Source: Isoetes taiwanensis (lineage: Eukaryota > Streptophyta > Lycopodiopsida > Isoetales > Isoetaceae). From it: a stretch of 64,000 nt of DNA. A model generated the notes under the pieces. That model saw only the letters and a list, made by a program, of their open reading frames with translations, was not told the origin of the DNA and did no database searches. The stretch covers positions 5,549,821 through 5,613,820 of the forward strand of contig JAJEKV010000057.1 in NCBI GenBank assembly GCA_021234155.1. The letters run 5' to 3'. Shown in pieces: positions 34,530-46,880 of the stretch (positions are counted from its first letter, which is position 1; each line of letters begins with the position of its first letter). Position numbers and translations under genes: made by a program.

Positions 34530-36490
34530 GACCAAAAAAGGGAAAAGCAAATCGGTTCTTATTCAGAACCAAAAAGAAATGGAAAAAGAACTTAAAAACA
34601 TCGAAGATGAGGAGTGGACAAATATTTTATGGGTGGAAGATAGGAGGGATCAGGTATGGGACAAGATGAAGACCATGTATATCACCTTCGAGCTTATAAA
34701 AGATCAACAGAGGGCAGCAACTGTCTGCATGGATGTTTGGAAGATGGGATTATTTCCGACATTCTGGAAAAGCTAAAAATCTTGGAAAAAGACAACAACT
34801 CTGGAAGGGCAAATGACAGGGACTGGGCCTGGAACACCCTAGAATTGCTTCAGGATATGGACAGAAATCTCTACAAACTGATCATGGCCAAGCAAGATCA
34901 TACAGAAATGTATTGCTGTAGCCTGAAGAACAATATTTTCCAGAAATCTATGAACGAACTACTCAATCTTGTCAAGATGTCTCTGGTGGACCTAGAAAGT
35001 CTCCAATGGAACTCGAAAGCCTCAATCAAGCTGATTAAAAGTTGGAAAGAAGCAGAAGATCATGTCGTTGAAAGGCACCGGAAATAAGTTCTAAGCTCCA
35101 TCAGGAGCAGATCAGGTTCTTGGGGAGGTCTCTCAGAAGTATGAAACTTTTCAAACAAGGCCCAAAAAAGATACCTCTGCATGCAAAATCAGGGATTCCA
35201 ATGGTTATTTCAATCCGTTAGAAACAGAGCAGTGCAAATGCAAGAACTGCGAAGAGATCAATGGTTCGGGGCTGAACAAAATAGACACCAAAATTGGGGA
35301 CCATCGTATTAGCAACCGGATTCCTGTTATAGGCAAGAGCGACAAGGCTAAAGGTCAAATTCTTTCTTCTTAGAATGCTTTGCTTAATATTGTTTCTTGT
35401 GATGTTCCGGCTGTTAACCAACCCTCTGAAAACTTGGATTTCATTGATTGCTCGAATATTAAAGATCCCACTGCTGCTAACCTATATTCCGAGAAAGGGC
35501 TTCTTATCCATTTCCCCATCAAATGCCCTTCAATTGGCGAGGTTAAATTCTGGATTACCAAGACGCACAGAGTTCCAATTCAATCCCTGCGTAAAGTTGA
35601 TGATGAAACCTTTCAGATCTTGTGCAGGGGTAATTATAGTGTGAATTATATGCTAAAAAAAGGGGGGGGGCAAAATTAGCAACAACGTTTTCTATAGTAT
35701 GAGATGGAGCCCTCTGTTCACCCCTGATAATCCCAAACATATCTCGACATCTACTTGGATTACCTTCTCTAATTTGCCGCCATCCTTATGGACTTTATCC
35801 CACCTTAGGGCCATATTTGGCAATCTTGAGCAAATTATATGCATTAACATCCCGCAAACAAATTTTTCCTCCATCTGTATCTCTAAGGAAATCGACTCTA
35901 AATGGTTAGATGCTGTTAAGATCAAACTGTCTAAGGACAGAATTCTTAACCTCAAAATTATTACTCTAAATATCCAATTCAGAAGATTTCTAAAAAGGAT
36001 TCGGAAGATTGTGAACACAATCTCTACAGCAAACAGCCTCCCCTTATTATCCGGCAGGAATGGCGTCCAAAAAAGAAAGAAGACGGTAAGGGGACTGGTA
36101 TGGACAACAAGGAAATTCAAAGTGCTGAGGTTAAAGAATGCAACAGAATAAAGGGTATCGATAACATGGAGTATTTCTTGGACACTGAGCCTAACTCTTT
36201 GTTTTTAGACAATAATTGGAATCTCATATTTATGTCAACCTTGCTGTTAAGTTTAAGATAGGTGACTCTTTCCTTCCCTCTCAAGGGAGAGAATTATGAA
36301 GAGACTGATACAAAGGATCATAATTCAGAGAGTGAATTCATTCACTCATGTGATGAGAGGGGATGGAAACAGATTACTTCAAAGAGAAGAGGAAGAGGTC
36401 AGAAAAAATCTTATATTGGACCTGTCAGACTTAGCCCGAGAAATTCAGCCATTCAATATAGGATGGCCAAAGGTTTGTACAAATGTTAAT
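34530..36490 (+). pseudogene. LINE ORF1-like region with DUF4283-like block
   Basis: The frames 34,530-35,087 are charged and helical. In 35,699-36,151, MRWSPLFTPDNPKHISTSTW and NLPPSLWTLSHLRAIFGNLE match the DUF4283 pattern found in the gag-like ORF1 of plant LINEs, which binds RNA. The earlier part (GLLIHFPIKCPSIGEVKFW, ~35,497) may belong to the same protein in another frame. Broken by frameshifts. Confidence 0.55.
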
Positions 36491-37180
36491 GATCAACTCT
36501 GTTAAGATAATCACTTGGAATCTCCAGGGTATCAACAATCTAGTCAAAAGGGATCGTCTGAAGGTCTGTCTTTCTACTCTTAACCCTGATATTTTATTTA
36601 TCCAGAAACATAAGATTCATGACCCTGACCATGGTAATATTATTTCCAAGGCCCTCCCCCCTAATTTCAAAGTTTGGTCAATTAGTGCTAATGACTCCTC
36701 TGCAGGAATTGCTATTGCTTGGAATCAGAAAATTAATTTGGAAGTGAACCACATGATCTATGATAACAATGGGAGGTGGCAGATCCTTGTTGGCAGCATT
36801 GAATCTTGTAAAATTGCCTTAGCAAATGTCTATTCTTATCACAACCCCTCTGATAGGATTATTGTGTGGAACAAAATCAACCAGAGCCTGGCTAATCTGG
36901 ATGTTGATGACCTGGTCCTCGAAGGAGATTTTAACATGGTTACTGACAGTTTCATGAAGAACAGGAACTTCAAGGCTCTTCTCCCTCAGGAAAACTGTGC
37001 TTGGTCGAATCTTCTGACTGCTCATAACCTCACTTTAGCTAGGACTAAGCCCAATGCCTATAGCTGGTCTGAGGTTTTATATGAGTGAGAATCTTTGGGA
37101 TAATTGTAGCAGAGTTGAGAATCTGATAGGTTATACTCTTTCGGATCACTAGGATAACAAAGGGAAAAAGAAATCCTATT
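36483..37180 (+). pseudogene. LINE APE-type endonuclease domain
   Basis: VKIITWNLQGINNLVKRDRL opens the domain. PDILFIQKHK carries Lys where the conserved Glu is normally found, a probable inactivating change. DLVLEGDFNMV is the GDFN block. The frame stops at 37,086, and the SDH motif (TLSDH, near 37,140) is in another frame. Confidence 0.85.
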
Positions 37181-37185
37181 TTAAA

Positions 37186-38660
37186 ATGAATGTTAGCCTT
37201 TTAGACCAGGAAGATTTCTTGACCAGATTGCAAGACATCATTAATTGTCATCCTATGCCTTGTGGTGATTTTGGTTGGATGTGGTGGTGGATTAATTTGG
37301 CAAAGCATATCAAGAATTGGCTTAAAGAATGGAGAAGAAGCATTTTTCACCAGAATCAAGCTCATCTGTTAGATCTGAGAAAAAGACTGAGCAATGCTCC
37401 CATAGAGCAGCAAGATAATATTAGAATTCAGATCGAGAAAGAGGAAATTAATATAGCCAAGGGATGGAGGATGAAAGCCAAGATTAAGGGGCTTAAGGAA
37501 GATGAAAGGTGCAACTCCAAATATTTCTTCATCAAGACCAAGACGATAATTAAGATGAACCAGATATATGAAGTCAAGAATGGGGATGATCTCATTTCAG
37601 GGGACCATTATCTTAAAAGGGCTGCAGTGGACCATTTCACTACTATTACGGGAACTAATATGGATTGTTCAGGGGAGATGATCAACACGTTCATAAATAT
37701 GAGGAAAAAGATCAATGGCAATCAGAATGACATGATTACCACCCCCTTTGTCAATGATGAGCTCAGGGATGTGACCAAAGGTATGGATAATGGGAAAACC
37801 CCTGGACCAGATGGTTTGCCAGCTGAATTCTTCAAGAAAGCTTGGCCCATTTTAGGGGATGGTATTACCAGGCTGGCCAATGAATTCAGACTTTGCAAAC
37901 GTCTGGATGCTAGAATTAATACCAGCCTAATTGCCCTTATTCCAAAAATTGATTCCCTCACATCCTTTGCTGACTATAGACCCATATCTTTGACTAATGT
38001 TATCTACAAGATTATTGCAGGTGCTCTTGCTGCTAGACTTAAGAAGGTTCTGGAATCCACAATTAGCAGCTCCCAATCAGCCTATCTCAAAGATAGATAT
38101 ATCCTTGATAATGTTGTCACTACTATATTGGGTCTGCAATGGGCTAAAGACTCCAAACAAGAGATGGCTCTTCTCAAATTAGACATCACCAAAGCCTTTG
38201 ATACAGTGAGCTGGAACTTCCTCTTCAAAAGCTACAGAGCCCTGGGTTTTAATGAAGAATGTATTGGCATATTCAGAGCCATCCTCAGTAACTCAAGATT
38301 TGTTGTTCTCATAAATGGTGAATGTAGCCCTTTCTTCTCTATTCAGAGGGGAGTAAAACAAGGTTGTCCTCTTGCACCCTTTCTTTTTTTGATTGTTATG
38401 GAGGCTCTTCACATGTTGCTAAGCTTACTAACTCAATTAAGGGTCTTCAACTTCCTGAGAACTTTCAGACAGACCAAATCCTTAACGGACATTTTGCAGA
38501 TGATACCTTCATTTTAATTTCCATGGATCATAACTCGATCATCAATACTCAGCAGATCCTCCATGATTTTAGACATGCCTCAGGATGCAAAATCAACCCT
38601 CAAGTCAGCAATTCAAGCAAGAGATATAGACAAAGGTACACAGGTCGCCAGCCTCCTAGG
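37186..38660 (+). pseudogene. LINE reverse transcriptase
   Basis: The long frame 37,186-38,517 has GKTPGPDGLPAEFFKKAW, PISLTNVIYKIIAGALAARL, LLKLDITKAFDTVSWNFL with the first catalytic Asp, and IQRGVKQGCPLAPFLF. The catalytic pair GHFADDTFILIS at about 38,488 is intact but lies in a different frame after a frameshift near 38,410. Otherwise well preserved, so this insertion is younger than the minus-strand LINE at 7-11 kb. Confidence 0.92.
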
Positions 38661-39840
38661 CTGTAAGTATAACACCCCCTGTACTAAATCTAAGATCTTG
38701 GGGATTCCCTTTGCTATAAGAAGTAATGCATCTGACTTGTGGAGTGACGTTATTGATAAATTCTATAAAAAGGTTGATTCTTTGAACTCCAAATATCTAT
38801 CCAAAAATGGTAGAGATATTATTGCTAATTTTGTGATCTCATCTTCTCAGGTTTATCAATCCTCTGTTATTTTGGCTCCCAAAAAGGTTTCTAACAAATT
38901 CCAGAGTATTATTGGCAGGTTCATTGCTTGTGGTCAGAATAAAAGATGCCGGCACCCTGTGTCTATGGAAGAATGCTGTAAATCCAAAAAGGAAGGTGGT
39001 CTTGGCACTATGAATATTGGGAAACAGGGATTGGTCCTAACTGCCAAGTACTTCTACAAAGCTTGCTATGATAGAATCAAGCACCCTATCTCTATTCTGA
39101 TCAGATATTACATTAGCAAATGTCATCCCTATGGTTGGAAATCCCTGAAGATGGAGCTTCCACATTTGATTTATTTTCCTTTCTCTGTCCCAGCAAACAC
39201 TCCCGGAATTATCAAGAAGTGGATAAAGGCTTGGCTTGAAATCAGGAACATGTATACATGAAAGAATGGGCTTCCATTGGAGCAGTCAATTTTTTGGAAT
39301 CCGGCTCTTATCCTCGACAATCCTAGTATGTGCCTTGCCTGCCATTTTCCTGAGCAAGCTAAGCTGTGGAAAGCGAGGGGGGTAATTCTTATTAAGGATC
39401 TTTTCGACAATATTGGAATTATTATTTTTAAAACGTTGTCCTCGCTGAAGCAGATCACCACACAAAAATGCTCTATGAGGTTATCACTAATATTATCTCT
39501 CATGGCAGATGGTCAAATTCTATGGACTCCTGGCAGCATAATGGTAAAAATGGTTACTCAGTAAAAATGGCATATAGTTTTCTGATGAGTAATCGGGAGA
39601 TTACTATCCATTTAAAATGGAGGGTCTCCCCTGATACTGCTAGAAGGAACCTGAAATTTATGTGGAATAGCCCGGTCAACCCAAAAATTAAAGCCTTTAT
39701 GTGGCAGCTCTGGCATAGAGGCCTGACAACCATTGTAAGAGATACAAATTATCAATGACCAATTCTGATATTTGTGACAGGTGTCTGACTGATAAAGAGG
39801 ATGAAAATCACCTCTTCAAGCTATGCCTCTAGTCGGAATG
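38563..39840 (+). pseudogene. LINE thumb region and zf-RVT zinc segment
   Basis: The frame 38,563-39,261 includes GRDIIANFVISSSQVYQSSV and KKEGGLGTMNIGKQG, typical post-RT blocks. 39,468-39,758 has FMWNSPVNPKIKAFMWQLW, and ICDRCLTDKEDENHLFKLC at about 39,765 is the C-x2-C...H...C zinc site of zf-RVT. Stops separate them. Confidence 0.85.
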
Positions 39841-40374
39841 GATTTTGGAACTTGCCTCCGACATCTTTGGCTTGAATTTGGTAGCTTTGAATGAAACTGA
39901 ATTCTTTATGCCCTCAAACCCGGGTGACTGGAGGATTTCCATCCTCCTCTGGAGAATTTGGAAAGGAAGGAATGCTTTCATCTTTAATTGTGAAATTATC
40001 CCCCCTGAAGGAATTATTAAGCAGGTATTATATGATATCAATTGGATCCAGAGTATTAATGGTTGACTTGGTTTTGATTTCAGATACATTATTCTTGTTG
40101 ACAAGGAAGCTCAAATGGAGGAGAATAAATATCAGTGCTAACAACGATTGGACAAAACTCTTTGGAGCTGCCAACACTGTGGATCATGGGAAAAATACCT
40201 GTGGCTGTTGCTGTGATCAGAACTACAATGTTCGAAGAGAGCTGTTGTGTCAGGCCAAAGACTCCAAGGCCAGATTTAACATGGCTAAGTCAGAAATCTG
40301 CATGTGCATATACTGCACTTTCCATATAGTATTTAAAGGAAAAGAAAAAGTTCACTATTTTGAAAGACTCTAAA

Positions 40375-40760
40375 TTTTATGGAAAGATGTCTAAATGTGC
40401 TTTTGCCCAACAAGAATTTGATTTACCTTCGGCATGTGATCTCAAACAATGGAATTGAACCAGATCCATCAAAGTCTGAAGCTATTCAAAGTTGGCTCAT
40501 ACTCAAATCTATCAAGGAAGTAAGGTCTTATTCATGAAGTAAGGTCTTATTCATGAAGTAAGGTCTCAAGGGAGTGGATTGGCATAAAAACAGTCATGGG
40601 CATTACTCGCCATCTGCTCCTCCTATGCACATTATGCAGACTGAGTCAGGTTATGCTATGTGTTGGTTACAACCTATCAAGGAAGTAACTCAAGGTCATT
40701 CTTGAGGGGCCTTACACTCTCAAGCTCGATGAGGAAGGAAACAAGTGATATTCATCTAGA
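40375..40760 (+). pseudogene. Ty3/gypsy reverse transcriptase scrap
   Basis: KMSKCAFAQQEF followed, one frame over, by HVISNNGIEPDPSKSEAIQS and IKEVRS is the connection region after the RT of gypsy elements. The DNA then degenerates through a 20-bp tandem repeat (GAAGTAAGGTCTTATTCAT, 40,518-40,565). A later GPYTLKLDEEGN at about 40,708 may be the integrase C-terminus. Confidence 0.75.
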
Positions 40761-42180
40761 TAGTATGCTTGTACTAGTAGTAAATTGGGGTGTAGACCCA
40801 TCGTATTTGATTTATTCAATCGAGGAAATATGCTACTTCCAAAGAAATGTCAAGTCCATACTTAGCTCTCTATCGGTGGCTAACTATTACCAGTCTACTA
40901 TGGAGCCCTAGTAGGCTCTACACACCAAGGCTTCTTCCACATTGCAACCATCCTCTTTATTTAAATCAACCAATGAATAGTGCCTATAACAAGTGTTTGG
41001 ATCTTGTGCGTATGCCAAAATTAATTGAGTGTGACCATCCAAACAAGCCACTAGATTGCGACCTCCTAAGGATGAAACACAAGATTACTTGAGGACACCT
41101 TATCTATCAGCAACAAAAGTGACATGGAGAACAATATCATATGAAATAATAAATAAGGCTGTTGCTATCAAATTCTACCTCTACATATGGCATATTCAAA
41201 CACGTGGTCATTGTTAGATCAGTGTCTCCCCCCCTCCCCCCAAAACATCATTTAGACCTCGAGTTTGATGCCTTCACATTCAATATTACGACCAATACAT
41301 GTTAATTGTATACAATCCAGCATTGGAAACCCCGAATCTAAAATCCATGTGTAACGAGAGTTAGAGGGGTTCATGAGGAACGTACTGAATAAGAGGGTCA
41401 AGAACAACCATCTACTTCGACAATATATGGACATCTAGGATCTGGATCTGCGAGGACATGGGATGAGCTAAAAATCGTCAATAAACAATGGAACATACCA
41501 GAGGCGCAAGAGTTACTCACATAAAGAGGTAGTATTGGTAATGGAAGAAGAAATTTCCCTATCATTAGGCCTTTTTGCCATGCTATTGCTCGATCAAGGT
41601 CCAGCAATTGAGCTATGGACTAGGTTCAAGATACCAATAAGTGTCCAAATGACCAGACAATTGGCGTTAATGATTAATAACATTCTAACACAACACAATA
41701 CCAACATCATGGCATTTGGTCTTCAACGAAAGCCTTCTCTTGGAATGCATGAATTACAAACTTTTTTTTTTACTATGGGACATACTTAAATATGATGATG
41801 CAAATGACAAGCAAAATGAATACCCAAGGGATTCACCTATATGTAGTGGACATCATGACATCTGTGTTCCTAGGTCCATGTAAGAACTCCTTATCTGCCA
41901 CTGTATATAATGAACCCCTTATCATATGCTCCACCAATTGTCTCACATGTACACCTGTTAAACACCTGAGAACAAGAAAGAGTTGTATATGTCTTTTTTG
42001 AAATATTTTACTGATAGAGCTCTCTTGGTCTCCGTGGACGATAAAAAATCTATTATACTCTATTCTATTCTCAATCATTTCCTTTATAGTTTTATATCTT
42101 CATTTACAACTTTATTATTTGTACTTAGATCTTTTACTGTTATCATATTGCTTACAGAGATCTTAGTATAAAGCCGCATT
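40761..42180. other. No gene recognised
   Basis: Only short open frames occur (40,847-41,092, 41,535-41,789). No family recognised. Confidence 0.45.
42025..42075 (+). repeat. Terminal-repeat-like end, inverse copy at 47,588-47,635
   Basis: TTGGTCTCCGTGGACGATAA, then AAA and an AT-rich AGAATAGAATAG-type tract, appears in inverse form at 47,588-47,635. A looser match (TTTTTATC...GGTCTCCGGAGAC) lies at 56,916-56,950. These look like ends of one transposon family. Confidence 0.6.
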
Positions 42181-42186
42181 CTTATT

Positions 42187-42568
42187 ATGCTATCCATTCT
42201 ATTGCACACCAACACTACCTTAAATTACAATACAAATATAATTCTAGGGAACAAATCTATATTCATAATTCGTGTATCCATTTTATAAAATTGAATCAAG
42301 GTATGTTATTCACAGAAATGGAGTTTCCTACATTCATTGATTCTCCATGATATTATACAAATTTTGAATCAATCTTACTATGCTATCCATTCTATATTGC
42401 AGATCAACACTACCTTAAATTACAATACAAATATAATTCTAGGGAACAAATCTATATTCATAATTCGTGTATCCATTTTATAAAATTGAATCAAGGTATG
42501 TTATTCACAGAAAGGAGTTTCCTACATTTGTTGATTCTCCATGATATTATACAAATTTTAAATCAATT
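42187..42568. repeat. Tandem duplication, period about 194 bp
   Basis: Two near-identical copies start TGCTATCCATTCTAT at 42,187 and 42,381. The second ends near 42,568. Non-coding. Confidence 0.9.
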
Positions 42569-42577
42569 TGTTGTTTT

Positions 42578-42748
42578 CTAAGAGTCATTTGAAGCTTTAC
42601 TATGTCATATTATATAAGAACCTTATCAACTTGCATGTTGTTTACTAAGAGTCATTCGAAGTTTTACTATGCCATATTTTTTTTTTAAGGATCAAATTAA
42701 TTAGGACCTTAAATAAGGACCTTATCAACTTGACGCTTCTTGATTTTT
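42578..42748 (+). repeat. Flanking direct repeat, left (two copies)
   Basis: TAAGAGTCAT ... TTTACTATGTCATATTATAT ... CTTATCAACTTGACGCTTCT occurs here (42,578-42,634 and, interrupted, 42,644-42,748) and again in the same direction at 55,571-55,642. Confidence 0.75.
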
Positions 42749-42840
42749 GGGTTGCCCCTAGGGGGGCAAACCCTCGTTTATGTGGGTATGTGGGCATATC
42801 CAGGTATATGCCGGCATATGCCTAGCATATGCTGGTGACT
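42744..42840 (+). repeat. Left arm of an 11.85-kb inverted-repeat pair
   Basis: It starts TTTTTGGGTTGCCCCTAGG and runs through GTGGG, a GGTATATGCC block and TGACTGCTC. The inverse is at 54,496-54,593. About 95 bases align at roughly 75% by eye. The tip forms a hairpin of its own (GGGTTGCCCC...GGGGCAAACCC-like). Confidence 0.7.
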
Positions 42841-42844
42841 GCTC

Positions 42845-44032
42845 CAAACTGCCTGCTGCCCCATTCCTTCGCAGGCGTGGCTATGCAGCCCCATTCCTTC
42901 GCAGGCGGGGCTATGCGCAGCTCGACCCTTCTTCTTCTTCCAAGCATTTTCCTCTGGCTTCCAAAAGCATGGTGGTTCTATTTTGTTGCTTGTTGCAAAT
43001 GCAGATATGCCGAGAAAACAACATTTTATTGAGCATAAACAAGGAAGGCTATGGCGAGCTAGTGGTTATGGTGAGCTTTTTATTGCTCCATCCATGTAGT
43101 TTGGAATCTAGCCTTGTTCTTATGCACAGCTATGGCAGCCGACTATAGAGGTCCTGAAGGTTTCTTGAGAGCATCATGCTTTGGAAGAAATGTCTATGGC
43201 CGAAAATATTGTGGCTGTGGTTGTTGGGTGCAGAAAGCCCTGTGCAGAAGCCAACAGACAAGGGAGGCGGCCATTATCTGAAGTATCGTTTTGTGAATCT
43301 TATGTAGGCCGGCTAGTTCAAAGCTATCTCTTATATCTTGCCGAGGTGCTAAAAGGGCTTTTTTGCAGCCAATTGGTCCTACAGAGAAGCCTGCAAAAAC
43401 CAAGGAGGAAAATTTTTTAGCCCTATTATCAGCTCAGCCTAGGACCGTCCGCCCAGGTACGAGCTAGTTGCCATAGTTGCCAAGATGTTCTAATGCATCC
43501 AAGGTTGTGCTGCATGTATCCAAGTAAGTTATCTTCAATCCTTTTAAACTGGTCTTGAGGTCTTTTGTGCTATGTTTCAATCTTGTATTCATGTCCTCGA
43601 CATCTTGATTCAATGTATTAATGCATGCAAGACTTCAGTTATCATACATAGTTATCTGTGCTAGAAGACATCCTATTACTGGAAAAGAACAGACTGCTAA
43701 TTTTTTTGCATCACTGTGATAAAGCTCTTGACAGGCATAAAAGGGAAGATGCTTAGAGTTATGTAAATTCGATATATTTGATCACCTAATAGAACATTGA
43801 TATGTCTCCAAATAGCTTTTTATAAGATGTTTAGCATATTTACACAAGGAAACAATTTAATTTCGCATGCAATATGACCGTTTGATGGTCTACAACATAG
43901 ACACCCTTAATGGATGCCCAAATTGGATCATTGAGTCTTCAAACACTGAACTAAGTATGCTTTGAGTCACTTCGTTCTTTTGGTCCGTTGTCCTTCTCTT
44001 TGTTATCCTTACTAGTGTATTTGCAATGGCAG
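42845..44032. other. No gene recognised between the repeat arm and the phosphoesterase relic
   Basis: A frame at 42,780-43,148 contains a 21-bp direct duplication (CCCCATTCCTTCGCAGGCG twice, near 42,860-42,910). It and the frame 43,181-43,420 show no known domain. Confidence 0.4.
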
Positions 44033-46880
44033 GTGTTGAGCATAGCATGTTGCGTGTTTTACAGTCACTGTGGTAATCGTAGGCCTTTAAAGGGCGGTTA
44101 ATTTAAGTCGCCAGGCTTCCTCTGCTCTGATCTTTGAGACTGCGATGAAGTCTAACTTAACAGGCTTGCTAAAGAAATGGCCTCAGATTCACGAATTTAA
44201 GGAGCAAGTTTGTAAATTTTGGTTGGCTCCAGTAGATTCTGCAAGTGATTATCCCATTTTCTCCAAGTGGGTTCTGTATGACGAAGTGTGTGGTCATTTT
44301 CTGACTCAGGTGGCAGTTTTTGTTTCCTATGGAATGTTATAGATTATAACCTGAATTTTTTTTCCAGCCAGGATGCACTGAAAATTGCACGGAACAATCA
44401 GATAACATATCTTCGGTTTATTCTTTCTGGGCAAAATTTATTGGACTATACATTGCAAACTATGTGGTGGAACGAACAACTGGGTGAGGGAATATATGCA
44501 GTTTAAGAGTTGAGTGGTTTCTAGATTTCTCTTTTCAGCCAGAAGTAACAGAGTAAGGGAGAAATTAATCACTTACACTCTGCAAAAATATATAACATCA
44601 CATAATGAAACAAAAAAGATTAGATTAACGTCTACAATAGACCGGTTGGGTGTATGAGACCAAATATACACCAATCATGTACAGCTAGGGGCGCATTTGC
44701 AGCCTCCTAGATGTTGCATAAAAAAGAAAAACTAAAACGATGAAATCATGAAACTTTTGTCTTCTGTTTATGGTTTTCCTTACTGTCCACTTTCTTCTTC
44801 TGGAGACTTTCATGGTTACTTCTTTTGAGATCGGATGAGATGGTCCAAGAAGAGGACCTAATTTCCATTTATTATCATTATTACCGCCAATGAGAAAGAG
44901 AGCAATCTGCCTTTGTGTAGGGTCATTTTCATGTTCCGCTCTTCCCACAGCCTGCTCCTTCAACAGAGAAAAAGTATTGTCATCCAGAAGCGGCCTTGGT
45001 ATTTTTCTGGTAAAAAAGTAAATACGTTGATTTACTATGTACATTAACAAGACTTTGTAATGTGGAATCCAGTCTGTAATTTATAATATGAAATAAGATT
45101 GGAATTCAGGGCACGACATTCAAAATGCTAGAGAAGTTGGCACATACAGTATCCAAGTTCATGAACATTTGGAAAATGGTCTTCAAAAACTAATAGAGGC
45201 TACCAAGAAGTCATTAGGTCATACATTATGTGCTAGTTCTATAAGTGCATTAGTTAACGTTAGTCGACTACCTTTCTGATTAACTCTAGATGCACGATAT
45301 ATTTTTGGCATACTGCAGGTTTTACTTCTACATTTCTTAATATAGATGGGCATTAGTGCATCTGCTCCTTCTGATTATAGGTGTACAATGTTCTGGCAAA
45401 TTGTATTGATCGTCCTGCTTTGTTTTATCATAGTTGGGTTCTTACCCATCCTCAACCATGTCCTGAATCAGAGCAGCACAAGGTTGTCACAGCTCCTGAA
45501 TTTCTAGACATGGTGCCATGGTATTCTGGGTGAGTACATTCATAAGATGCATTCTTGCAGGAGCTCCTGCAATCTTTTACTTACTGTGATTCTGAAGTTT
45601 TGTACAAAACATCAGCAGATTTATTCAAAACTGTGTTTGATCTTGTTAGATCTGTGACAGTATTTTTGTGTCGTTTTGATTTGCTTATGATGCAGGTCAC
45701 TAACTATTTGCAACTGCAATGAGAAACATGTTTAACTAATTAGTTTTTTTAGGCTGCAATGAACCAGGCACAATAGAGGGAAGGCAAGGAAGGATTTTTG
45801 TACACTCAATTTTTAAAGAAGGATGAACTTTGATTTGACTTTATGGCCGATACTGGAGATGGTGGCAATGCGACTTACTGCATAGCAAGGCTCCTTGCAC
45901 AGCCTCATCTTAAAGTTCGTCTTAAAGGTCAACTCAAGGACTTGCCACAAAGCAGTTTACTTCTAATTGGAGGTGACCTGGCGTGAGTTCTCTTCCCTGT
46001 CGATCTATATGTGAATATATGGCAACATCTACCACCTTAACCAAATTTGTACTTTTGTTTAGTATTTGCGTAGATTAGCTGGTTGTGTCACAAGAAGTTC
46101 CAAAGTGTCTGATTACCTACTTCAATATGAAATATTTGTACTTTTGTTTAGTATTTGCGTAGATTAGCTGGTTGTGTCACAAGACTAGTTTCAAAGTGTC
46201 TGATTACCTACTTCAATATGAAATATTTGCTTAGTCTTGCAGTACCACAGTCGAGACTCTCGTGCTGATAGTTGAAATTTGCATTTTAATTTTTTGTAGA
46301 TGTATTGCGATGTTTTATTGTATTCCGAGAATGGTTATAATTTATTCAACGTTTAAAAATCATAGTCCTCCTTCTTGGGACCACGAGGCCCTCTACTTTC
46401 TTGTCAGAATCATGTAGTTGCCGCTTGTTTATATGATGGATTTCTAGGTACCCAAATCCCTCACAGTTTCATATGAGGAACGCCTATTTCGTCCATTCGA
46501 ATATGCGATGCAACCACCGGCCTTTTATAAGCCAGAATATATTGCAACAAAGAAGCCCGAGCGTCCAATGGCGATTGGATCCCTTGAAGCTTATGATGGA
46601 CCACAGTGTTTTGCAATACCAGGCAACCACGGTGAGTTTCTACTTATAATTGAGAGGCGGCTCCTACAGTTGACTTATTTCATGAACATCTGCAGACTGG
46701 TTCGATGGGCCAGAGACATTCTTAATATATTTGCCATAAGAATTTGCTAGGAGGTTGGCTTTTACCACAGGAAAAGAGTTACTTTGCTTTGCAGCTTCTT
46801 GTAAATTTTTACCCAAAGCTTCCCACAACATGATTGTGACCATTGTTTACAGTGGATTTGTGTTTTAGCTATTAGTGACG
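44033..46880 (+). pseudogene. Calcineurin-like metallophosphoesterase (large plant membrane type), partial and decayed
   Basis: Exons are collinear with the roughly 1,000-residue plant metallophosphoesterase family that has multiple membrane segments. 44,033- has LSIACCVFYSHCGNR, then EQVCKFWLAPVDSASDYPIF. 44,368-44,483 has SVYSFWAKFIGLYIANYVVE. 45,434-45,529 has PEFLDMVPWYSG. 45,609-45,695 has TSADLFKTVFDLV. 45,753-45,982 has FMADTGDGGNATYCIARLLA and LLLIGGDLA, and 46,448-46,631 has EYAMQPPAFYKPEY and GPQCFAIPGNH. 46,696 on has DWFDG, YICHKNLLGGW and KSYFALQL. GGD and GNHDWFDG are metal-binding blocks. Splice phases still fit, but single-base losses occur near 44,100, 46,468 and 46,720, and TAG interrupts the exon at 45,775. 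Both the N-terminus and C-terminal half are missing. Confidence 0.88.
46044..46228. repeat. Tandem duplication, period about 88 bp
   Basis: Two copies of the block ATTTGTACTTTTGTTTAG ... ACTTCAATATGAAAT lie inside an intron of the phosphoesterase relic. Confidence 0.9.

Larger units (their letters stand above)
34500..40330 (+). mobile_element. LINE retrotransposon, near full length but decayed
   Basis: ORF1, endonuclease, reverse transcriptase and a zf-RVT zinc segment follow in order on the plus strand. Frameshifts occur between the parts. No clear poly(A) tail or target duplication is visible, so the ends are approximate. Confidence 0.8.

Noticed and set aside
42780-43148. 122-codon frame next to the left repeat arm as a gene
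   Set aside because: It begins inside the repeat arm, contains a duplicated 21-bp block and shows no domain.
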